Shown here one piece after another: positions 8,690 to 16,346 of a stretch of 64,000 nucleotides of DNA. A program made the translations under genes and the position numbers. This DNA comes from a bacterium (lineage in GTDB: Bacteria > Actinomycetota > Acidimicrobiia > Spongiisociales > ZC4RG35). The stretch's first letter is position 1. Every line of letters begins with the position of its first letter. The stretch covers positions 34,424 through 98,423 of the forward strand of contig JAPPLW010000103.1 in NCBI GenBank assembly GCA_028819345.1, read 5' to 3'. The notes under the pieces are model-generated. The model ran no database searches, was not told where the DNA came from, and was given only the letters and a program-made list of their open reading frames with translations.

Positions 8690-10774
8690 ATGCGCAGAAT
8701 CTCCATAGTTGTCTTGGGAATACTTTCAGTAGTGCTTTTTTCTCCGCTGGCCGCGGCTATTGCCCAGGTCGAGTCGGAGGAGGACAGTGCTGAAAAACAA
8801 ACGGTGCGGATGGCTCGGGCCACCTGGGATACGGGCTGGTTCCAAGCCGAGGTTTATCGCCTCCTGATCCAGCGGCTCGGGTATCAGGTCGAGGGACCTG
8901 TCACCATGGACAATGACGAATTCTACGAAGCCGTGGCGGTGGGCAAGGTGGACCTGTGGGCCAACGGATGGTTCCCGACACAGGACGTCTTCATTCAAGA
9001 GGACCACGTGGAATTGGTGGGAACTCAAGTGGACGATGGGGCCCTGCAGGGATACTTCGTGGACAAGGCGACCGCAGAAGCTCACGGAATCACCAATCTG
9101 GGTGACTTGTCCTCTCCCGAGATTGCCGCGCTGTTCGATGAGGATGGGGACGGAATGGCCGACCTGACCGGGTGCGAGCCCTCGTGGGGTTGTGCGGCGA
9201 TCATTGATCACCACCTGGAGGCATACGGCTTGAGAGACACGATCGAGCAGGTTCAGGGCACCTATTCACCCTCGATCAGGGCGACCTTCGATCGGTATCG
9301 GTCCGGGCAACCGGTCCTCTTCTACACATGGACGCCCAACTGGACGGTTGGCAAGTTGCAGCCTGGCGTGGACGTGATCTGGCTCGAGACGCCCTTCCCC
9401 TCACTGCCCGCGGAACAGGCTGCCTACCTGGACCGGACCACGATCGCCGGGATCCCGGGATGCGCCAACGATCCCTGCCACGTCGGTTGGCCTCCCAATG
9501 ACATACGGGTGGTGGCCAACACCCGGTTCCTGGAAGCCAATCCCTCCATCCGGAGGTTGTTGGAGCAGGTGGTGATACCACTGGGAGACATCTCCGCTCA
9601 GAACGCCTTGATGGTGGCCGACGAAGGGGATCCCGAGGACATCCGCCGCCATGCTGAGGAATGGGTGGACGCCAATCAGGTAACCGTGGAGGGCTGGATA
9701 GAGGCCGCGGACCCGGAGGCGGTGGGACTGGAAGACACCGGCGGCGCCATCTCGGCGGCCGGGGGCAGGCTGGCGGTGGCCGCACGCATCCTCCCACCGT
9801 TCGTGATCTATGACGACCGCTCCTACAGCGGTTTCGAGGTGGAGTTGGCGCATCTCCTGGCCGCCCGGCTGGGGATGGAGGTCGACATCTACGCGGTGGA
9901 TACAGTGGCCAAGCAGATCGATGACATCGACCGCGGCGTTGCGCGAGTGGCCCTCGGGGGAGTGGCGATCACCGAATCCAGGGAGCGGCTGGTCGATTTC
10001 TCGTTGCCGGTGCTCAACGCCGGGCTAACCATCATGGCGCCCAGCGAAGCGAACCGGAACCTCGGCGATCGGATCCTGCTGTTCCTCAGGGCCATCATCT
10101 CCTCGGACCTTCCCTGGTTGTTGATGGTGTTCGGGGTGGCGGTGCTGGTCTCCGCCCATGTGATCTGGTGGTTGGAGCGCCATCACAACGCCGACTTCGC
10201 CGTGCCCTACCGCAAGGGAATCTGGGATTCGTTCTACTGGTCGGTGGTGACCATGAGTACCGTCGGTTATGGCGACAAGGTGGCCAGGGGCGACAAGGGG
10301 AGGGTGTTCGCCCTGATCTGGATAGCCCTGGGAACACTGGTGTTCGCCAGTTTCACCGCTTCCATCGCCTCTTCCCTGGCGGTAAGCGAACTGCGTGCGG
10401 AGATCGCCGGGCCCTCCGACCTGCCCGGTCAACGGGTTGCCACGGTCTCCCAAACGGCCGGGGCAGCCTACCTGTCCGCCATAGGGGTGGGGCCGGTGCT
10501 GGTGGAGGACATCGGGGAGGCATACTCGCTGCTACAGGCGGGTGACGTAGATGCGATTGTATTCGACGCTCCCGTGCTCCACTTCCATGCTTCCCGGGAG
10601 GGAGGCGGCGAGGTGGCGACAGTTGGGCCCGACTTCGAACAGGTCCAGTACGGGTTGGCGCTGAGCCAGGCCGATGCCGACTTCCGCGAACAGGTGAACC
10701 TGGCCCTGTTGGACCTCATCGAGAGCGGCGTCTACCGCCAACTCCACGATCGGTGGTTCGGTCCCTTGGGCTGA
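8690..10774 (+). CDS. ProX domain fused to GluR0-like ligand-gated potassium channel
   Basis: A 694-residue protein from the ATG at 8690 (the track starts at a TTG at 8663; residue numbers here follow the track). Order: signal peptide (RRISIVVLGILSVVLFSPLAAAIAQ); ProX/OpuAC-like domain about 46-348 with the aromatic motifs of the neighbouring lipoprotein, an EF-hand-like DEDGDGMADL loop and Cys pairs; SBP_bac_3 lobe S1 about 366-465; TM1 about 483-504; pore loop with the potassium selectivity filter TVGYGD at 533-538; TM2 about 546-572; lobe S2 about 575-700. S1-TM-pore-TM-S2 is the architecture of prokaryotic ionotropic glutamate receptors such as GluR0. The ligand-binding Arg (TESR, R440) and Asp (AIVFD, D635) of amino-acid-binding lobes are present. 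It is likely a plasma-membrane potassium channel with two extracytoplasmic ligand modules. The ProX fusion and the BCCT neighbour suggest osmolyte-gated ion flux, which is inference. There is no clear Shine-Dalgarno at 8690. Confidence 0.92.
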   Translation: MRRISIVVLGILSVVLFSPLAAAIAQVESEEDSAEKQTVRMARATWDTGWFQAEVYRLLIQRLGYQVEGPVTMDNDEFYEAVAVGKVDLWANGWFPTQDVFIQEDHVELVGTQVDDGALQGYFVDKATAEAHGITNLGDLSSPEIAALFDEDGDGMADLTGCEPSWGCAAIIDHHLEAYGLRDTIEQVQGTYSPSIRATFDRYRSGQPVLFYTWTPNWTVGKLQPGVDVIWLETPFPSLPAEQAAYLDRTTIAGIPGCANDPCHVGWPPNDIRVVANTRFLEANPSIRRLLEQVVIPLGDISAQNALMVADEGDPEDIRRHAEEWVDANQVTVEGWIEAADPEAVGLEDTGGAISAAGGRLAVAARILPPFVIYDDRSYSGFEVELAHLLAARLGMEVDIYAVDTVAKQIDDIDRGVARVALGGVAITESRERLVDFSLPVLNAGLTIMAPSEANRNLGDRILLFLRAIISSDLPWLLMVFGVAVLVSAHVIWWLERHHNADFAVPYRKGIWDSFYWSVVTMSTVGYGDKVARGDKGRVFALIWIALGTLVFASFTASIASSLAVSELRAEIAGPSDLPGQRVATVSQTAGAAYLSAIGVGPVLVEDIGEAYSLLQAGDVDAIVFDAPVLHFHASREGGGEVATVGPDFEQVQYGLALSQADADFREQVNLALLDLIESGVYRQLHDRWFGPLG

Positions 10775-10798
10775 GGGGACTGTCATCGGCGTATTCCG

Positions 10799-10828
10799 TT
10801 GCCCCTAGTCGCCGGTAACTGGTAGCCT
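10799..10828 (+). promoter_or_regulatory. leaderless promoter of msrA
   Basis: TTGCCC, an 18-nt spacer, then TAGCCT (10823-10828), with the ATG of msrA exactly 7 nt after the -10 box. This places the expected transcription start at or next to the ATG, giving a leaderless mRNA. No Shine-Dalgarno is present. Confidence 0.55.
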
Positions 10829-10835
10829 CCTCCCT

Positions 10836-11498
10836 ATGTCATGGCGCAGGAAGCCCACCACTCTGCCCGATAGGGAAACGGCGCTAGCCGGCCGGGAGAC
10901 TCCCCTTTCAGTACCTGAATTCCACTTTGTCACCGGTGCTCGCATCACGCCGCCCTTCCCGGAAGGATCCGAGGTCATCTGGTTCGGAATGGGGTGCTTC
11001 TGGGGCGCCGAGCGGATGTTCTGGCAAACCGAAGGCGTGTACTCCACCGCAGTGGGGTACGGCGGCGGAGTCACCCCCAACCCCACTTATGAAGAGGTGT
11101 GCTCGGGAATGACCGGTCACACCGAGTTGGTGCAGGTTGTATACCTGCCGGGAGAGATCGATCTCGATGTGCTCATGGCCGTTTTCTGGGAGGGTCATGA
11201 TCCCACCCAGGGGATGAGACAGGGGAACGACTACGGGACCCAGTATCGCTCCGCGGTCTATGTCTCCCGCCCGGAGCAGTTGCCGGCGATCTGGGAGAGC
11301 CTCGAGGCCTATCAGACGGAATTGCACAAGAACGGATACGACCTGGTCACCACCGAGATCGGTGAAGGGAAGTCCTTCTACTACGCGGAGGACTACCACC
11401 AGCAGTATCTGGCCAAGAACCCCTGGGGGTACTGCGGCATCGGGGGCACGGGAGTCTCATACTGCACCCCTGCCCAGGCACAGTCCGCCACCGGTTAG
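10836..11498 (+). CDS. msrA: peptide-methionine (S)-S-oxide reductase
   Basis: Reduces methionine-S-sulfoxide in proteins and free form. The active-site motif GCFWGAE is intact, and the family blocks [31 protein letters not shown] and EDYHQQYL are all recognisable. C-terminal cysteines (GYCGIG, GVSYC) are placed like the resolving cysteines of MsrA. At 220 residues it is a standard length. The roughly 40-residue N-terminal extension ([15 protein letters not shown]) is common in actinobacterial and plant-type MsrA. The gene follows a leaderless-type promoter and is trailed after 13 nt by an aminotransferase gene that probably shares its transcript. Confidence 0.97.
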   Translation: MSWRRKPTTLPDRETALAGRETPLSVPEFHFVTGARITPPFPEGSEVIWFGMGCFWGAERMFWQTEGVYSTAVGYGGGVTPNPTYEEVCSGMTGHTELVQVVYLPGEIDLDVLMAVFWEGHDPTQGMRQGNDYGTQYRSAVYVSRPEQLPAIWESLEAYQTELHKNGYDLVTTEIGEGKSFYYAEDYHQQYLAKNPWGYCGIGGTGVSYCTPAQAQSATG

Positions 11499-11511
11499 GC
11501 CGCGGAGCGCG

Positions 11512-12657
11512 GTGAAGGAGTCCCTTCGCTCCCAGGTCCCTCCGTTCTATGTGATGGAGGTGATGAAGGCGGCCGCCCTGCGGGAGGCGGGTGGCGGAGA
11601 CGTCCTTCACCTGGAGGTTGGTCAACCCATGACGCCGGCTCCCTCCCGGGTGTTGGAGGCCGCCCGGAAAGGCCTGATCGAGGACCGCCTGGGATACACG
11701 GCCGCGACCGGCCTGGGGACCCTGCGGGAGAGAATCGGTCGCTTCTATCAGGATCGGTACGGCCTGGACGTGTCGCCGGATCGGGTGGTGCTGACAATCG
11801 GGGCCTCCGCCGGGTTTGTCCTGGCCTGCCTGGCGCTCTTCGATCCCGGCGATCGGGTGGCGATGACGGTGCCAGGCTACTCGGCCTACCGCAACGTGCT
11901 CTCTGCTCTGGGCTTGGAGTTGGTGGAGGTGCGGGTGGACGCCGAGACCCGTTTCGTTCCCTCGACGGAACGTTTGGAGGTGGCCGGTCCGCTGGACGGG
12001 TTGGTGGTGGCGAGTCCGTCCAACCCGACCGGGGTCACCCTCACCCCCGAAGAGTTGAGCTCGGTGGTGGACTTCTGCGAGACCTCGGGGACTGTCCTGA
12101 TCAGCGACGAGATCTATCACGGGATTCACTACGGGGGGCGGGCCGCCAGCGCGCTCGAGTTCAGCGATGCGCCGGTGGTGGTGCAGAGCTTCTCCAAGTA
12201 TTTCTCGATGACCGGGTGGCGCCTGGGGTGGCTGGTGGTGCCCCCCGAGATATTCCGTCCTGTGGAACGACTCTCCCAAAACCTGTTCATCGCGCCGCCC
12301 ACCGTCTCTCAGTTGGGGGCCTTGGAGGCCTTCGACTGCACCGGGGAGCTGGACGCGATCGTCACAGCCTACGCCGAGAGCAGGGAGATACTGGTAGCCG
12401 GTTTGGCGGAGGCCGGGATTACCCGGATCGCTCCGCCCGACGGGGCGTTCTACGTCTACGCCGACATCTCCCATCTGGGCATGGACTCTCCCACCCTGTG
12501 CGCCCGTTGGTTGACCGAGATTGGAGTTGCGGTCACTCCCGGAATCGACTTCGATCCCGAGCAGGGAGATCGCTGGGTCCGTTTCTCGTACTCGGAGTCC
12601 ACTGGCGATATCGCCGAGGCGGTCCGCCGCCTCAAGAAGTGGTCCGGTCTGCGCTAG
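11512..12657 (+). CDS. PLP-dependent class I/II aminotransferase
   Basis: A fold-type I aminotransferase of about 381 residues. Motifs: VASPSNPTG (the SNPTG signature), ISDEIYHGIHY (Asp contacting the pyridine nitrogen, Tyr), SFSKYFSMTGWRLGW (Schiff-base Lys) and a C-terminal Arg in RFSYSES for the substrate carboxylate. The track ORF begins at 11260, inside msrA. The first 84 residues of that ORF are a shadow, so I placed the start at the GTG at 11512, 13 nt after the msrA stop, which gives VKESLRSQVPPFYVMEVM. It resembles aspartate/aromatic aminotransferases (AspC/AlaA-like); the amino donor is unknown. Confidence 0.92.
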   Translation: MKESLRSQVPPFYVMEVMKAAALREAGGGDVLHLEVGQPMTPAPSRVLEAARKGLIEDRLGYTAATGLGTLRERIGRFYQDRYGLDVSPDRVVLTIGASAGFVLACLALFDPGDRVAMTVPGYSAYRNVLSALGLELVEVRVDAETRFVPSTERLEVAGPLDGLVVASPSNPTGVTLTPEELSSVVDFCETSGTVLISDEIYHGIHYGGRAASALEFSDAPVVVQSFSKYFSMTGWRLGWLVVPPEIFRPVERLSQNLFIAPPTVSQLGALEAFDCTGELDAIVTAYAESREILVAGLAEAGITRIAPPDGAFYVYADISHLGMDSPTLCARWLTEIGVAVTPGIDFDPEQGDRWVRFSYSESTGDIAEAVRRLKKWSGLR

Positions 12658-12668
12658 CCGGAGATCTG

Positions 12669-12674
12669 TAGAGT
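12669..12674 (+). promoter_or_regulatory. -10 box for leaderless thioesterase gene
   Basis: TAGAGT followed by 7 nt and the GTG start of the hotdog gene. The spacing matches the msrA, phosphotriesterase and first M17 peptidase promoters in this window. No convincing -35 was found. Confidence 0.45.
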
Positions 12675-12681
12675 TGCGGTC

Positions 12682-13092
12682 GTGAGCGACCGTTCCGTGC
12701 TGGGTGTTGGCGGGGGCTTTGCTGAGTTGGCGGGAATCGTTCTCGACGAGTCGTCGTCGTCAAGGGTGCGCGGGCACGTGGAAGCGGGGGAGGAGCACCA
12801 TCAACCGTTCGGCATGGTGAACGCGGGACTTCACACCACCATGGTGGAGACTCTCGCCTCGGTCGGCGCTTTCATCTGGGCACAAGAACAAGGAATGATG
12901 GCGGCGGTCGGCGTCCACAATGCCACCGATTTCTTCCGCTCGCATCGGCTCGGAAGGTTGAATGGGGAAGCCACCCCCATTCACCAGGGCCGTAGCCAAC
13001 AGGTCTGGCAGGTGACGATAACCCGCGCCTCGGACGGGAAGATGGTCGCCCAGGGTCGTTTGCGTCTCCAGAACCTGGATCAGATTCGTTGA
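12682..13092 (+). CDS. hotdog-fold thioesterase, PaaI/4-HBT type
   Basis: A 136-residue single-domain protein. The segment HHQPFGMVNAGLHTTMVETLASVGA corresponds to the HxxPfGxxHGG...ETLas catalytic helix of PaaI-type acyl-CoA thioesterases. The acidic residue (E) that usually acts as the catalytic base is present, while the usual HGG is NAG. The C-terminal strand pattern (NGEATPIHQGRSQQVWQVTITRASDGKMVAQGRLRLQ) is typical of the hotdog sheet. It is likely to hydrolyse a small or aromatic acyl-CoA in the cytoplasm. Its own -10 box gives a probable leaderless GTG start, so it need not depend on the aminotransferase transcript. Confidence 0.88.
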   Translation: MSDRSVLGVGGGFAELAGIVLDESSSSRVRGHVEAGEEHHQPFGMVNAGLHTTMVETLASVGAFIWAQEQGMMAAVGVHNATDFFRSHRLGRLNGEATPIHQGRSQQVWQVTITRASDGKMVAQGRLRLQNLDQIR

Positions 13093-13341
13093 GACCCCCC
13101 CTACGGGCTGGAGCAGAGGTTCGCGAATTAACTCTCCGTTTTCCGGACTTGACCGGGTTCGAATGATTATTGTCCGGATATCGGATAGAGATTCCGGTAA
13201 ACGGGCATTTCGATCAGAGGGTCCCGCCTGGCAGCGTCAGGTGGGGCAGTTCTTTCGAGATTGACTGAGAACGAATAGAGAAGCGTGACCCTATGTCCAT
13301 CCTCTTTAGGTGGCGAGGGTCCGGAAGGAGAAGGCAGGTAT
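13093..13341 (+). other. intergenic leader before the large catabolic operon
   Basis: A 249-bp gap upstream of the ABC binding-protein gene. It carries an inverted repeat CCGGAC (13143-13148) / GTCCGG (13172-13177) and a relatively AT-rich stretch (GAATGATTATTG). A Shine-Dalgarno (GGAAGGAG, then AAGGCAGG) precedes the ATG at 13342. It must hold the main promoter of the operon; I cannot place the boxes with confidence. Confidence 0.4.
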
Positions 13342-14589
13342 ATGAGTAAACGTAGATCTTGGGTACGAGTAGCGGTTGTGCTGTCCGTCCTGGCTCTGGT
13401 CGCCACTGCCTGTGGTGACGGAGAGGAAGAGGCGGCCGAGACCACTGCAGCCCCAACCACTGCAGCCCCAACCACCACTGCCGCTCCCGAACCGGAGGAG
13501 CCCATCAAGCTGGGAACCGTCTGGTTCAACTCGGGAACGGCGGTCGGTTTGGGCGACATCATGCGCAACGGGTTCGAGTTGGCTGTTATGCAGCAGAACG
13601 AGGCCGGTGGCGTATTGGGACGCCAGGTCGAGGTTATCCATTATGACGAAGGCTATTCGGCCGACGAATCGGTGGCATCGGCTCGCAAGGCCATCGCCGA
13701 TGGAGTAGCCGGCGTGGCCGGCGGCAACGACGCCACAACCTGCGTGGCCATGAAGGATGTGTTCAAAGAGGAAAGTGTCCCGCTGGTGGTGACCGCCTGC
13801 GGCTCGGAGTTGATCACTACCGAGGGATATGACGGAGCGGTGCATATCCGCGCTCCGGTGAAGCAGACCCAATCGGACAGCAACGCCCTCTCGGTGTTGG
13901 CCCGTTGGATGATCCAGCAGGGCTACAAACGAGTCCAGGGCGTAGGAGTGGATTCGGACTGGGTATTGCTTACCAATGACGAATTCACCCGCATCTTCGC
14001 CGAAGAGGCGCCGGCCGACTTCGAGTACACCGGGATGATTTACTTCCCCTATGGAACTGCCGAAGCCCGGGTGGAGGTCACTAAGGGCGTCGGCAACGAT
14101 CCCGACCTCCTGTATCTCGGCCTGTGGGGTAAGGACGTGGTCGTGAACGCCGTGCAAGCCGCCCGTGAGATCGGCTATGAGGGTGACATCATGGTCAACG
14201 AGGTGGTGTACACGCCGCCGGAGGTGGAAGCCCTGGGTGATCTTTCTGAAGGCATTTACAGTTCCACCGGGTGGATTCTGGACGAGTCGATCCCCGAGGC
14301 AGCCGCCTTCTCCTCGGCATATGAAGCCGAGTTCGGCCATGCACCGGACTGGTGGTCCGAACTGGGCTACACCGCCGCCCTGCAGTTGATGGCAGCCATC
14401 GAGGCGGCTGGAACCACCGACTATGAAGCAGTTGCTCCCCTCATGAACGACGAGCACGGGTTTGTCACCCCTCGCGGTAAGCCCTTGCGCTTCAACGAGA
14501 ATGGACTCCGACTGGTTGACGACTGGATCATCATCCAGTCAAGCGGTGGTGAACTGCATCCCGTGGACGCCGTTCCGTTGGCCGGGTAG
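13342..14589 (+). CDS. branched-chain amino acid-type ABC transporter substrate-binding lipoprotein
   Basis: A 415-residue periplasmic-binding protein of the Peripla_BP_6 (LivJ/LivK) class. The signal peptide ends in a lipobox (VATAC), followed by a threonine/alanine/proline linker (TTAAPTTAAPTTTAAPEPEEP) typical of lipoproteins in this lineage. The mature domain starts KLGTVWFNSGTAVGLGD and runs through the expected two-lobe pattern. The track ORF starts at 13285; the ATG at 13342 has a good ribosome-binding site and exposes the signal peptide. It is separated from its permease and ATPase genes by RidA, EthD and IclR genes. Ligand unknown: the LivK family also binds amides, urea and aromatic acids. 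Confidence 0.93.
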   Translation: MSKRRSWVRVAVVLSVLALVATACGDGEEEAAETTAAPTTAAPTTTAAPEPEEPIKLGTVWFNSGTAVGLGDIMRNGFELAVMQQNEAGGVLGRQVEVIHYDEGYSADESVASARKAIADGVAGVAGGNDATTCVAMKDVFKEESVPLVVTACGSELITTEGYDGAVHIRAPVKQTQSDSNALSVLARWMIQQGYKRVQGVGVDSDWVLLTNDEFTRIFAEEAPADFEYTGMIYFPYGTAEARVEVTKGVGNDPDLLYLGLWGKDVVVNAVQAAREIGYEGDIMVNEVVYTPPEVEALGDLSEGIYSSTGWILDESIPEAAAFSSAYEAEFGHAPDWWSELGYTAALQLMAAIEAAGTTDYEAVAPLMNDEHGFVTPRGKPLRFNENGLRLVDDWIIIQSSGGELHPVDAVPLAG

Positions 14590-14611
14590 AGGTAACTCTC
14601 CCATAACTTCT

Positions 14612-14656
14612 GATGTATCGGTCTGCGCCCTTTATCCAGGGCCAGACCGATACATC
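14612..14656 (+). terminator. long hairpin after the binding-protein gene
   Basis: GATGTATCGGTCTG and CAGACCGATACATC form a perfect 14-bp stem, extended by an inner GCCC/GGGC pairing around an 8-nt loop. The following bases are CTGTTTG, a weak T-run. It may be a partial terminator or an mRNA-stabilising element that keeps binding-protein mRNA in excess over the downstream genes. Confidence 0.7.
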
Positions 14657-14688
14657 CTGTTTGACCGAGGAAGGAGGCTCTGAAGAGA

Positions 14689-15090
14689 GTGGAGAGAGTA
14701 TTCGTACCGGTTGACGAGGAACTCTTCCGGGCCATCGGGTCGAAGAGCCGGTGGAATGATGTGGTGCGGGTGGGAAACACTCTCTGGGTGACTGGACAGT
14801 TGGGCTGGGACAAGACCACCGGAGTACTGGGGAAGACCCTGGAAGAGCAGGCAGAACTGGCTTTGGAGAACCTCAAGGTGGCCTTGGAACGGGCCGGCGC
14901 CAAGATGAGCGATGTGGTCCTTACCCGGGTTTACCTGGTCGATCACGACCACTATCACCGGTACGAGCCGATTTACGCCCGGTATTTTCCCGACCGCCAG
15001 CCCGCCCGGGTGTCGGTGGTGGTGGCGGAGTTGATCCACCACGCCCTGATCGACATAGAGGCGGTGGCAGTGGTGGACGACAACGGATGA
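14689..15090 (+). CDS. RidA/YjgF family protein
   Basis: A 133-residue Rid-superfamily member. RidA hydrolyses reactive enamine/imine intermediates such as 2-aminoacrylate produced by PLP enzymes. Conserved features: NTLWVTGQLGWD, the AELALENLKVALERAGAKMSDVVLTRVYL helix-strand block, and PARVSVVVAELIHHALIDIEAVAV, which holds the Arg and terminal Glu of the active site. The start is a GTG with a strong Shine-Dalgarno (GAGGAAGGAGG) 8 nt upstream. In an operon with two class III aminotransferase-like enzymes it fits a role in clearing imines, or it could be a pathway-specific deaminase or amidohydrolase of this family. Confidence 0.9.
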   Translation: MERVFVPVDEELFRAIGSKSRWNDVVRVGNTLWVTGQLGWDKTTGVLGKTLEEQAELALENLKVALERAGAKMSDVVLTRVYLVDHDHYHRYEPIYARYFPDRQPARVSVVVAELIHHALIDIEAVAVVDDNG

Positions 15091-15145
15091 CCCTTTCCCG
15101 GCAGCCGGCGTTCGGTAATACGCGCCCTGGTACGAGGAGTGGAAG

Positions 15146-15475
15146 ATGATCAAGACGGTAACCCTGCTGACCAGACGAGCCGATCTGACCAGCGAGCAAT
15201 TCCATGAACACTGGAAGACGGTCCATGCACCCCTGGTGTTGGCCATGCCCAGGGTTCGTCGGTACGTTCAATGTCGACCCCTGGAGGTTCCCGGGCGTGT
15301 TGCGCCTTGCGATGGGGTGGCCGAGGTGTGGTATGACACCGTTGAGGACTTTCTGGCCACCGCCGACTCTCCCGAGTACGCCGCGCTCCTGGCCGACGAG
15401 AAGAACTTCATGGGCGCCAAGACCCAGGACTCGGTGTTCGTGATCGTCGAGGAGGACGAGTTCGGTGTCGAGTAG
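15146..15475 (+). CDS. EthD-domain protein
   Basis: A 109-residue ferredoxin-like (dimeric alpha-beta barrel) protein. The N-terminus IKTVTLLTRRADLTSEQFHEHWKTVHAPLVLAMP is the EthD signature (hydrophobic strand, then FxxxWxxxHxPL). EthD proteins occur next to oxidative or catabolic genes and some act as small lyases or isomerases, but their biochemical role is often unknown. It is preceded by GAGGAGTGGAAG near the start and lies between RidA and the IclR regulator. No targeting signal was seen. Confidence 0.85.
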   Translation: MIKTVTLLTRRADLTSEQFHEHWKTVHAPLVLAMPRVRRYVQCRPLEVPGRVAPCDGVAEVWYDTVEDFLATADSPEYAALLADEKNFMGAKTQDSVFVIVEEDEFGVE

Positions 15476-15490
15476 GCCCGCCGGTTTCAG

Positions 15491-16291
15491 ATGACCGCCG
15501 TTCCCAGCCATCCGCCAGGGTCTCTCTCGAAGGGTCTGCAGATATTGGCTGTCTTCGATGAGAAGTCTCCGGCGCTTTCGGTGGCCGATATCGCGCGCCG
15601 CACCCAGATCAGCCGGGCCAGCGTCTATCGTCTCACCGGCGTTCTGGAAGACCTGGGATACATAAGGAGAACCGAGCGTCTCTACCGTCCTTCCAAGAAA
15701 GTCCTGAACCTGGGGGTGGCCGCGGTGGAGTCTCGGGAATTCGTGGAGCACATCCGCCCCTACCTGGATGAGATCAGTGTGGCATTGCCGGAGGCGACGG
15801 CGGTCAATTACGGTGTCCTGGAGGGCGCCGAAGTCATCTACATGGCGAGACGTCACCGCGATGACATAATCACCATCAATCTTCAGGTCGGCAGCCGGCT
15901 ACCTGCCCATCTGAGTTCTTTGGGCAAGGCCATTCTCTCGGCCATGCCAACCCGGGAAGCGGAGGGGGTGTTGAGGGAGATGGATTTCCAGCGCCGGACC
16001 ACCACTACGGTTACGGGCGTTGATGACTACCGGGCGCAACTGGAGGAGGCCCGGATCAAGGGGATCGCCCTGAACGACCAGGAACTGACTGCCGGTTTGC
16101 GGTCGGTGTCGGCGCCGGTGTTTCATGACACAGAGGTGATAGGAGCGGTGGGGGTGGCCACCCTGGCAACCCGAGCCGACATCGAGACCTTGGAAAACCA
16201 CTACGGCCCGATTCTCAAGTCCTTCGCGGAAACGATCACAGAGGAGATATCGGCCACACGATTCGACAACCGGGTCCCGATCTACGGCTAG
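15491..16291 (+). CDS. IclR-family transcriptional regulator
   Basis: A 266-residue regulator. The N-terminal winged helix spans about 10-70 (GLQILAVFDEKSPALSVADIARRTQISRASVYRLTGVLEDLGYI), followed by the IclR effector-binding domain with the typical GSRLPAHLSSLGKAILSAMP block. The C-terminal part (GIALNDQELTAGLRSVSAPVFH) resembles the PcaR/PobR aromatic-pathway branch. It lies inside the operon between EthD and the permease genes, so it is presumably autoregulated. A perfect 12-bp palindrome 17 bp after its stop is a candidate operator. The effector is likely a pathway intermediate. Confidence 0.95.
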   Translation: MTAVPSHPPGSLSKGLQILAVFDEKSPALSVADIARRTQISRASVYRLTGVLEDLGYIRRTERLYRPSKKVLNLGVAAVESREFVEHIRPYLDEISVALPEATAVNYGVLEGAEVIYMARRHRDDIITINLQVGSRLPAHLSSLGKAILSAMPTREAEGVLREMDFQRRTTTTVTGVDDYRAQLEEARIKGIALNDQELTAGLRSVSAPVFHDTEVIGAVGVATLATRADIETLENHYGPILKSFAETITEEISATRFDNRVPIYG

Positions 16292-16308
16292 CCATGAATC
16301 GGTTGTCT

Positions 16309-16320
16309 CAACCCGGGTTG
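16309..16320. promoter_or_regulatory. 12-bp perfect palindrome, candidate IclR operator
   Basis: CAACCCGGGTTG lies in the 55-bp gap between the IclR gene and the LivH-type permease gene, 26 bp before the permease ATG. Position and symmetry suggest an operator for an internal promoter. Chance occurrence in GC-rich DNA cannot be excluded. Confidence 0.35.
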
Positions 16321-16346
16321 GTCGGTCACCATGCGAGGTCCGGCGG

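Noticed and set aside
13440-13490. Short direct repeats (ACTGCAGCCCCAACC) considered as a tandem repeat locus
   Set aside because: They encode the Thr/Ala/Pro linker of a lipoprotein; ordinary low-complexity coding sequence, and a similar linker occurs in the second binding lipoprotein.
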